Positions 57,407 to 64,000 of a stretch of DNA of 64,000 nt are shown here, in pieces (the first letter of the stretch is position 1; every line of letters begins with the position of its first letter). The stretch comes from Planktothrix tepida PCC 9214 (lineage in GTDB: Bacteria; Cyanobacteriota; Cyanobacteriia; Cyanobacteriales; Microcoleaceae): positions 1,282,871-1,346,870 of the forward strand of contig NZ_LN889782.1 in assembly GCF_900009145.1 (NCBI RefSeq), written 5' to 3'. The position numbers were made by a program, and so were the translations under genes. Under the pieces are notes generated by a model, which was not told the DNA's origin, did no database searches, and saw only the letters and a list, made by a program, of their open reading frames with translations.

Positions 57407-58168
57407 TCAGTTATCAATTTTTAAGACACAATATTCTACCCCAACATCAAAAATGCGAGTTCCTCCTCCTTCAGCGATGGTTTGTCGCAATGCGTTGGTA
57501 TCGGTGATGGCTACCCCAGCCAGATAATTAATCCCCATCTCCGCTAATTCTGGCAACCAAGGAGTTGTAGGCCCCATTAACACTAACTGCGCTTGTTGCG
57601 ATAACTCCACCAAGCGGGGAAAGGTTTTGTTAGCAATGGAAGTGGCGGTGAGGAAAACCCAGTCTGCTTCTGGGAGGAGGTATTCACAGGCGATGTCGGG
57701 TAAATCTTGAGCAATGGGTTGACGCTCTAAGACGGTAATATCTGCCTGTTGTTCGTACTGAGAAAGTCCGGGGTAGCGACCAATAACAACGACTCGTTTT
57801 CCCTGAATTAAAGGCAGAAAATGCTCAAATACAGCTAGATTAGCTGAACCGTGAGAAGATAGGCGTTGAGCTTGTAGTAGTAGCGGTGACGTGCTATTAA
57901 TCACGGAATTGATCACCGCCATACCGATAGTCGCTTGGTAACTATCCCAGGAACGCACCCAGGAAGCTAAATCAGCGACGGCTTGACCCACTAAAGTGCC
58001 TGACCAAGATAAGGTACGATTGGGTTGACCCGGACTCATGCACAACCCTATACCCTCGGCTTGGCAGAACGTCCAGGTCAGTCCTAAGATAATTTCCTGC
58101 ACCGTCGCGTTACTGTGGCTTGATTTCTCCAGTAGGAGATCATAAATTTCTCGTGGATGAATTTTCAT
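57407..58168 (-). CDS. DUF364/DUF4213 domain protein
   Basis: The 253-aa protein matches the putative heavy-metal-chelation family. It has an N-terminal DUF4213-like part (ILGLTWTFCQAEGIGLCMSPG, AVINSVINS) and a C-terminal Rossmann-like DUF364 part (VVVIGRYPGLSQYEQQADITVLER, ADWVFLTATSIANKTFPRLVE, LMGPTTPWLPELAEMGINYLAGV). Members are proposed to bind metals or metal-organic cofactors, but no reaction is established. It lies between the LEA-like and InrS-like genes. Confidence 0.82.
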   Translation of the reverse strand: MKIHPREIYDLLLEKSSHSNATVQEIILGLTWTFCQAEGIGLCMSPGQPNRTLSWSGTLVGQAVADLASWVRSWDSYQATIGMAVINSVINSTSPLLLQAQRLSSHGSANLAVFEHFLPLIQGKRVVVIGRYPGLSQYEQQADITVLERQPIAQDLPDIACEYLLPEADWVFLTATSIANKTFPRLVELSQQAQLVLMGPTTPWLPELAEMGINYLAGVAITDTNALRQTIAEGGGTRIFDVGVEYCVLKIDN

Positions 58169-58921
58169 TGAAATCAGTTTTTAGTTTAGAAGAAATTGTA
58201 TCTGATGAGAAATATAAAAATAGCTTTTCAAAATTAAAAATGACAGTAGATATTTTATCTGATGAATCTGACCAAGATAACTTAACTAACTTGCTTCGAG
58301 ATATGGGAATGAAATATAGCATGGTTTAAGCAAAAATTCTTCTCTGGATGGTAATATCGTAATCATAAACTAATCTAGCTGACTCCTTATTCTCACTCCT
58401 AGTTGCTTTCGTTTCATGGTTTTTTAGGGTGAGTGCAGCGTGATTACTAAAAGTTATCATGATCAAAGTCATAAGCACCAATTCAGAACACAAAAAATTG
58501 CTCTGTCTGTATGCCATAAGCTGCTCCGCACCTAAATTGAATATTTTGTAGCCTAGAGTCCTTCTAGCAAGGCTTGTAAGCAAAAAAATTAAGTGCGTGA
58601 CAGCTTATAATTTTAGCATTATCATCCTTTCTTATTTTTAGTCAATTAATAATACATCATTTAGAAATCACTTGATTGAATTGAGTATATTATAAGTTTT
58701 TAAGCTGTATATTCTTTTCAATATTGCTCTATTTTTCCTATTTTAAATATTAATATAATTTTTTTAACTGTGCTTGATTTTATACAGATAAAGTCCCGAA
58801 GTGCTGAAGCACTTCAACGGTTTTTGAGTTGCTTCAACTTTTGAGTTAGGAATATTTCGTACAGAAGTAGAAGATTAAGGTACAATGATTAAATATTTGT
58901 CAATTTTATATTAACAAACAG
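58169..58921. other. AT-rich intergenic region
   Basis: No credible gene is seen in these 753 bases. The left edge holds a short rightward frame (58120-58329) that overlaps the DUF364 start and may be a remnant. The right part is very AT-rich and contains an 18-bp inverted repeat (58798-58815). Confidence 0.5.
58798..58815. promoter_or_regulatory. Inverted repeat upstream of the metal sensor gene
   Basis: GAAGTGCT-GA-AGCACTTC has perfect 8-bp arms and lies 106 bp before the InrS-like start. It could be an operator or just a hairpin. Confidence 0.35.
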
Positions 58922-59275
58922 ATGAATGACTTAGAACCGACGGTTGAAGAACTGAACAACTTGCTAGAACACCATCATCATTCTGAACATTCTAGCCATC
59001 CCCATATTCATAGTGAAGAATCTTTGCGAAAGATAGTCAATCGTCTATCACGGCTTGAGGGACATATTCGAGGCGTTAAAACAATGGTACAAGAAAATCG
59101 TCCTTGTCCTGATGTGTTAGTGCAGATTGCCGCCATTCGAGGAGCTTTAGATCGGGTGGCTCGAATTATTTTAGATGAACATTTGAGCGAATGTGTGGCT
59201 AGAGCAGCGCAAGAAGGAAATATTGATGATGAAATTGAAGCTTTAAAAGCAGCATTAGATCGATTTTTACCTTAA
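58922..59275 (+). CDS. CsoR/RcnR-family metal sensor, InrS-like
   Basis: This all-helical repressor lets go of DNA when it binds metal. The 117-aa protein has the CsoR-family core (RKIVNRLSRLEGHIRGVKTMV). Candidate ligands are His30, Cys62 (NRPCPDVL), His87 and Cys91 (DEHLSEC). These have the same spacing as the reported Ni(II) ligands of Synechocystis InrS (H21, C53, H78, C82), all shifted by nine. The N-terminus is His-rich (EHHHHSEHSSHPHIH), also seen in InrS. A membrane protein gene follows after 21 bp, then an RND efflux pair. The metal is inferred to be nickel. Confidence 0.87.
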   Translation: MNDLEPTVEELNNLLEHHHHSEHSSHPHIHSEESLRKIVNRLSRLEGHIRGVKTMVQENRPCPDVLVQIAAIRGALDRVARIILDEHLSECVARAAQEGNIDDEIEALKAALDRFLP

Positions 59276-59296
59276 AGTCTTGAAGGGAGTTTAACC

Positions 59297-59974
59297 ATGA
59301 AAAATAAAATCATTTTTGGATCAATTTGGTTAGGTTTTATCCTGTATGCGTTTATTTTTGCTCCCCCAGATCAACCCGATACTTTTACATTAATTCAAAA
59401 TCTTTCAACCGGGAACTGGACAGGAATTAATCCTTTAATTATTGCTCTATTTAATATTATGGGAATTTGGCCGTTGATTTATAGTTGTGTTCTGTTTATA
59501 GATGGACGGGGACAAAAACTCCCGGCTTGGCCCTTTGCTACCTTATCCTTTGGTGTCGGAGCTTTTGCAATTTTACCTTACTTAGCATTCCGACAGCCTA
59601 ATTCACAATTTGTCGGAAAAAAATCAGGATTAATTAAAGTTTTAGATTCTCGAATTACGGGAGTGTTATTAACCTTGGGAGCGAGTATTTTAGTCGGTTA
59701 TGGATTAACCCAAGGAAATTGGGGAGACTTTATTCAACAATGGCAAACCAGCCGTTTTATTCATGTGATGAGCCTTGACTTTTGTTTATTAAGCTTTCTA
59801 TTTCCGGCTTTATTAGGAGATGATATGGCAAGACGAGGGATGAAAAATCCGGCTATCTTTTGGGGGGTGAGCTTGGTTCCTTTATTAGGCCCTCTCTGGT
59901 ATTTAATAACCAGAATTCCGTTGAACGAGATGCAACCCTTAACAACATCTGAATCAACCTCCATCTCGGTTTAA
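59297..59974 (+). CDS. Conserved cyanobacterial membrane protein
   Basis: The 225-aa protein has about six membrane helices and a rather polar loop in the middle (FRQPNSQFVGKKSGLIKVLDSRITG). The first helix starts IIFGSIWLGFILYAFIFAPP. Similar proteins occur in cyanobacteria and plastid-bearing eukaryotes, but I know no established function. The 21-bp gap to the metal sensor gene, with GGGAG in front of the ATG, suggests one transcript. Confidence 0.75.
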   Translation: MKNKIIFGSIWLGFILYAFIFAPPDQPDTFTLIQNLSTGNWTGINPLIIALFNIMGIWPLIYSCVLFIDGRGQKLPAWPFATLSFGVGAFAILPYLAFRQPNSQFVGKKSGLIKVLDSRITGVLLTLGASILVGYGLTQGNWGDFIQQWQTSRFIHVMSLDFCLLSFLFPALLGDDMARRGMKNPAIFWGVSLVPLLGPLWYLITRIPLNEMQPLTTSESTSISV

Positions 59975-60137
59975 CATGAAACTCATGATGAGGCTACGGG
60001 AAATCCGGGTGAGACACAATTATAAGAATTATTGTGGTCAGTCCAAAATTCCCAGAAGACCCGTTATGCTATATTTCCGAAGACGTATTGCGAATTGAAT
60101 TATTTTCTGTTATTCATTCCCTATCCCTAGCCAAACT

Positions 60138-61787
60138 ATGCAACAGCATCCTCCCTTCTGGAAGTCCTATTTTTCCCTAATCTTGGGTAGTATTTTGATG
60201 ACGGGCTGTGGGAGTGAACCTCAAGCCGCGACTGTCCCACCCGTTAGCGTCAATATTGCCCAGGTAGGCTCTAGTGACGTTAAAAATAGTAGTATTTATA
60301 ATGCCAGGGTTGAAGGGGTTCAGAATGCCATTATTCAACCCCGTGTCAATGGTTTGGTGAAACAAGTTTATGTGCGGTTGGGCGATCGCGTTTCTCAAAA
60401 TAGCCCTTTAATTCAAATTGATGCAAGACAACAACAAGCGAATTATGAAAGCCAATTAGCCAGCGTTGAGTCCCGAATGGCTCAGTTAAATAGTGCAAGA
60501 GCGAATTTAGATGCTCAACGATCCGAACTGCGACGCATCCAAGCGGAACTGACTTACCAATCTCAAACAGCAGATTTAGAAGACGCTCAACAAACCCTCG
60601 CTGCAGAACAGAAAGAAAAACAGCGCTTACAATATGAGTTGGAATTTAACTCGGCTGGGGATGAGTTGAAAACAGCCCAAGAAAATGTACAAGTGGGAAT
60701 CAAAGAGCGGGAACGCAGACGGGCGATTATGGAAGAACGGAAAAAATCCTATGATCGCTATCAGCAATTGTATGAACAAGGAGTAGTGTCGGCTGAAATT
60801 TACGATCAAAACCTACGGGACTATCAAGCCACCCAAGCTGATTTTGCAGCCCAAGAACGAGAGGTATTGTCCCTAGAGGCGAGAGTTAGAACCGCGCAAC
60901 AAAACCTAGAACGGCAAGTTTCTACCCTAAACACCCAAATTGAGGGTCAACAAAGACGAGTTGATGCAGCCGTTGCTAAGGTTGAAGGTGCTAAACAAGA
61001 TTACAATCGTCAAATCTCAACCCTCAACGCACAAATTGCGACTCAACAAAATGTGATTATGGCTCAAGAAGCAGAGGTCAATAGACTTCAGCGAGACATT
61101 GATCAAGCCCGCTCCGATGCAACGGCTCAACAGGTACAGCTAGAATATTATGAAATCAAAGCCCCCATTAGTGGAATTGTGGGGGATGTGTTCGTGAAAG
61201 TGGGAGATTTTGTCGATAGCCAAACCAAATTGACCAGTATTCGTCAAAATGATTTATTAGAAGTTCAGATTAATATTCCTATTGAACGGTTATCTCAAAT
61301 CAGAGCCGGAACAACAGTAGAAATCCTAAGTCAAGAAACCGGAGAATTAATCGGAACCTCTCAGGTGTCTTATATTGCTCCGAGTGCGGGTACGGGAAGC
61401 CAAACCATTTTAGTGAAAGCTATTTATGATAACCGAGGGAATAAATTACGAACAGATCAAATAGTTCGAGCTAAGGTGATTTGGGAACAACAATCAGGAA
61501 TTACGGTTCCAGTAACAGCCATTAGTCGAATTGGAGATCAAAGCTTTGTGTTTATCGCCCAAGAAAAAACCGAAGCTGGGAAAACTCAATTAGTTGCGAA
61601 ACAACAGCCGGTGAAGTTGGGGAGTATTCAAGGTCAAAGCTTTGAGGTTTTATCAGGTTTAAAAGCAGGAGAAAAAATTGTTACCGATGGTGTGGTTAAA
61701 TTGCGAAATGGCACACCCATTGCCGATCAAAAACAGCAACCGACTCCGGCTTCATCCTCAAAACAGGAAACACCGAAATCCGAATAA
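60138..61787 (+). CDS. RND efflux periplasmic adaptor (HlyD/AcrA-like lipoprotein)
   Basis: The adaptor joins an RND pump to an outer-membrane channel. The 549-aa precursor has a lipobox (LMTGC, Cys24), a biotinyl-lipoyl half-motif (PRVNGLVKQVYVRLGDRVSQNSPLIQID), then an unusually long coiled-coil hairpin (about residues 95-330). The second lipoyl half (YEIKAPISGIVGDVFVKVGDFV) and the beta-barrel follow. Typical AcrA is about 400 aa, so the hairpin is roughly 150 residues longer than usual. The pump gene follows after 76 bp. Confidence 0.92.
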   Translation: MQQHPPFWKSYFSLILGSILMTGCGSEPQAATVPPVSVNIAQVGSSDVKNSSIYNARVEGVQNAIIQPRVNGLVKQVYVRLGDRVSQNSPLIQIDARQQQANYESQLASVESRMAQLNSARANLDAQRSELRRIQAELTYQSQTADLEDAQQTLAAEQKEKQRLQYELEFNSAGDELKTAQENVQVGIKERERRRAIMEERKKSYDRYQQLYEQGVVSAEIYDQNLRDYQATQADFAAQEREVLSLEARVRTAQQNLERQVSTLNTQIEGQQRRVDAAVAKVEGAKQDYNRQISTLNAQIATQQNVIMAQEAEVNRLQRDIDQARSDATAQQVQLEYYEIKAPISGIVGDVFVKVGDFVDSQTKLTSIRQNDLLEVQINIPIERLSQIRAGTTVEILSQETGELIGTSQVSYIAPSAGTGSQTILVKAIYDNRGNKLRTDQIVRAKVIWEQQSGITVPVTAISRIGDQSFVFIAQEKTEAGKTQLVAKQQPVKLGSIQGQSFEVLSGLKAGEKIVTDGVVKLRNGTPIADQKQQPTPASSSKQETPKSE

Positions 61788-61863
61788 TGATCAGGGATTG
61801 AAATTTTAACTGGATTTCACAGACTTAGCTAATAATTAACAGTCAACCGCCAACCGTCTACCC

Positions 61864-64000
61864 ATGATTCTGTTTGTTAACACCTTTATTAAACGGCCTG
61901 TCTTAACGACAGTGTGTAGCATCATCATTATTTTGGTGGGTGCGATTTCAATTCCGTTGCTTCCCATTACCCAACTGCCAAACTTAGCTAATACTCAAAT
62001 TAGTGTGACGGCGGTGAATATTGGGGCGGATGCAGAAACGACAGAAACCACCGTAACCACGATTATAGAGCGGGAAATTAACGGGGTAGAGGGGATGAAA
62101 TATATGTCCTCCAGCACGGGAAATAATGGGGTGAGTAATATTTCCGTGTTTTTTCCCAATGATGCTGATCGCAATATTGCTCAAGTTAACGTTCAAAACC
62201 GAGTCGCTCAAGCGGAATCCAATTTACCAGATGGTGTGAAACAAACAGGGGTAACGGTTGAAGCTTCATCGCCCAATATTCTATTAGTGAGCGCGTTTTA
62301 TTCGGCAAAAGATGAAACGGGAAAACCCCTCTACGATCCCACCTTTATTAGTAACTATATTGATCTATTTATTGTTGACCAAATTAGTCGAATTCCTGGG
62401 GTCGGTCAAGTCACGATCTTTGGAGAACGGAAATATGCCATGCGGCTTTGGCTTGATCCCTCTCGAATGGCAGCTAGGGGGTTAACGGCGCAGGATGTCG
62501 TCGGGGCTTTACGCGAACAAAATATTCAAGTAGGAGCCGGAACCCTGGGTCAACAACCCACTCCCCCCGGTCAACTGTTTGAAATTCCGTTGCAAGCGGT
62601 GAGTCGCCTTCGCACGGCTGAAGAATTTGCCCAAATGGTACTCAAAACCAATGATGATGGCAGTTTAGTTACGGTTCAGGATGTGGGTCGGGCGGAATTA
62701 GGGGCGGAAAGTTATAATTCTAATTCCACATTTAACGGAGAACCTGCTGTTGGTTTAGGGATTTATCAATTACCGGGAAGTAACGCCTTAGAAACCGCAG
62801 ATCAAATTAAATCCACCATTGCGGAAATGAGTAAAAGTTTCCCCCCCGGTATTGAAAGCCGTGTCGCTTACGATACCACTTTGTTTATTAAGGTGTCCCT
62901 TGAGGAAGTGGTGATCAGCTTGTTTATGGCGATCACCTTGGTGGTGTTGGTGATTTTCATCTTTTTACAGGACTGGCGGGCAACCTTAATCCCTTCGGTC
63001 GCCATTCCGGTGGCGTTAATTGGGGCGATGGCGGGGTTAAAAGCTTTTGGGTTTGAACTCAATACCTTAACCTTGTTTGCTTGTACCTTGGCGACGGGTT
63101 TAGTGGTGGACGATGCCATCGTGATTGTGGAAGCAGTCTCAATCAAAATTGAACAGGGAATGAAACCCCGTCAGGCGGCTTTAGATGCCATGCAGGAACT
63201 CACTGGAGCCACCATTGCCACCTCAATCGTGTTGATGGCTGTCTTCATTCCGGTATCATTTTTCCCCGGAACCACAGGGGCAATTTATCGTCAATTCGCG
63301 ATGACGATTATTTTTGCCTTGATCTTTTCCACCTTCAACGCCCTTTCCTTCTCTCCCAGTATGGCTGGGTTATTATTGCGCCGCAAACAAGAAACACGGG
63401 GGCCTTTAGGATGGTTTTTTGATAAATTTAATCAAGGTTTTGGTTGGGTACAGGAAAAATACGGTCGATTTATTACCTTTTTAACCCGGATTAATGCGTT
63501 GGTCATGGGCGTATTTGTGGGGGGTTTAGTCGCAACGGTATTAGTTTATCAATTAGTACCATCGGGGTTTGTTCCTGAAGAAGATCAAGGATATTTATTA
63601 ATTCTGTTTCGGACTCCTGATGGGGTATCCCTCAACTATACCTCCAAAGCAGCCGAACAAATTGTTGATCGTGTGTTAGCAATTCCTGAAATTGAAAGTG
63701 CTTTTGTAGTTCCGGGGTTTGGATTTGAAGGACAAAACCCAAGTCAGGGGATCGCGTTTGTGTTATTGAAACCTTGGGAAGACCGACCGACGGAACAACA
63801 GTCGGTTTATGGCGTTTTAAGACGATTAAATGGATCTTTACAATCAATTCCAGAAGTTCAAGCCTTTGCCGTTAACGCGCCTCCGGTACAAGGTTTAAGT
63901 AATACGGGGGGATTTGAATTTCAGTTATTAGATAAAACCGGAAGTTTACCGATTCAATCTTTAATTGAAAATGGGAATCGTTTAATTGCAGCAGCGAATG
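61864..64000 (+). CDS. RND efflux pump inner-membrane subunit (HAE1/AcrB-like), partial
   Basis: The frame starts at ATG 61864 and runs off the window after 712 codons; a complete pump has about 1040-1080. It begins like AcrB (FVNTFIKRPVLTTVCSIIIILVG) and has the porter domain, helices 2-6 and the second porter half. The proton-relay aspartates are in GLVVDDAIVIVE (Asp416, Asp417). The following MELTGATIATS-like segment and FMAITLVVLVIFIFLQDWRATLIP also match. With the upstream adaptor it should form a tripartite pump for drugs or other amphiphiles. The AcrB-like helix 4 motif speaks against a heavy-metal (CzcA-type) pump. Confidence 0.95.
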   Translation, partial: MILFVNTFIKRPVLTTVCSIIIILVGAISIPLLPITQLPNLANTQISVTAVNIGADAETTETTVTTIIEREINGVEGMKYMSSSTGNNGVSNISVFFPNDADRNIAQVNVQNRVAQAESNLPDGVKQTGVTVEASSPNILLVSAFYSAKDETGKPLYDPTFISNYIDLFIVDQISRIPGVGQVTIFGERKYAMRLWLDPSRMAARGLTAQDVVGALREQNIQVGAGTLGQQPTPPGQLFEIPLQAVSRLRTAEEFAQMVLKTNDDGSLVTVQDVGRAELGAESYNSNSTFNGEPAVGLGIYQLPGSNALETADQIKSTIAEMSKSFPPGIESRVAYDTTLFIKVSLEEVVISLFMAITLVVLVIFIFLQDWRATLIPSVAIPVALIGAMAGLKAFGFELNTLTLFACTLATGLVVDDAIVIVEAVSIKIEQGMKPRQAALDAMQELTGATIATSIVLMAVFIPVSFFPGTTGAIYRQFAMTIIFALIFSTFNALSFSPSMAGLLLRRKQETRGPLGWFFDKFNQGFGWVQEKYGRFITFLTRINALVMGVFVGGLVATVLVYQLVPSGFVPEEDQGYLLILFRTPDGVSLNYTSKAAEQIVDRVLAIPEIESAFVVPGFGFEGQNPSQGIAFVLLKPWEDRPTEQQSVYGVLRRLNGSLQSIPEVQAFAVNAPPVQGLSNTGGFEFQLLDKTGSLPIQSLIENGNRLIAAAN

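Noticed and set aside
58120-58329. Rightward 69-codon frame overlapping the DUF364 gene start
   Set aside because: The first part is antisense to the DUF364 gene. The remainder (LSDESDQDNLTNLLRDMG) looks protein-like but has no start or ribosome site of its own; at best it is a remnant.

Overview
The window looks like a chromosomal segment of a filamentous, phycobilisome-containing cyanobacterium of the Oscillatoriales type (Planktothrix/Oscillatoria-like; the genus is inference). The evidence is an NblA phycobilisome-degradation protein, a CpcS/CpeS-type phycobilin lyase, the Mg-chelatase H subunit, a CSP41b-like protein, a WD40 serine/threonine kinase, an FHA-fused penicillin-binding protein, frequent GCGATCGC (HIP1) octamers, and short tandem heptamer repeats typical of such genomes. 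No rRNA, tRNA or CRISPR array was seen.

Layout. 0-3.5 kb: a broken IS4-type transposase, an EamA transporter, a short Cys-containing membrane protein, and a head-to-head pair cpcS / nblA. 3.5-7.9 kb: a leftward phosphate operon pstS-pstC-pstA-pstB with a Pho-box-like site upstream. 8.1-12.9 kb: bioB-bioY-lspA and an FHA/PBP1 gene, with a ~180-bp MITE-like insertion and a heptamer array in front of lspA. 13-18 kb: Uma2 nuclease, zinc-ribbon/kinase/WD40 protein, and a convergent methyltransferase and putative restriction-enzyme pair. 18-34 kb, mostly leftward: topA, a PMT glycosyltransferase, an ABC ATPase, a CoA-binding protein, a GT61 glycosyltransferase broken by one stop codon, malQ, csp41b, photolyase, Nudix, folK, purH. 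34.2-36.7 kb: an apparently complete group II intron with an RT-maturase-HNH protein and recognisable domains V and VI. 36.9-42.6 kb: a CheY-like regulator, a ClC channel, Hsp20, an HtrA/Deg protease, and a glutamine (Downstream-peptide) riboswitch in front of a 64-aa protein. 42.7-50 kb: an alpha/beta hydrolase, an SGNH-like plus MBOAT acyltransferase pair, and clpB with an added tail. 50-52.3 kb: an accessory patch with a truncated ATPase gene, hypotheticals, palindromic repeats, and a RAYT (REP-associated transposase) gene next to a 75-bp tandem array of REP palindromes. 52.3-58.2 kb: chlH, an exported LEA-like protein and a DUF364 protein. 58.9-64 kb: an InrS-like CsoR-family metal sensor, a membrane protein, and an RND efflux adaptor and pump, the pump running off the window end.

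How the genes fit together. Several genes concern nutrient status: Pho-regulated phosphate uptake, NblA-mediated phycobilisome turnover under starvation, and a glutamine-sensing leader. A second theme is small repeats placed exactly at gene borders: AACTGAT arrays touch the pstB stop and supply the lspA start codon, a GAAACCGGGTTT repeat overlaps the csp41b stop, and a REP-type palindrome sits in frame inside the RAYT gene itself. I found no wholly new system that I could defend. The strongest leads are the RAYT/REP arrangement, the riboswitch-small protein unit, the unrecognised restriction enzyme, and the metal sensor beside an RND pump.
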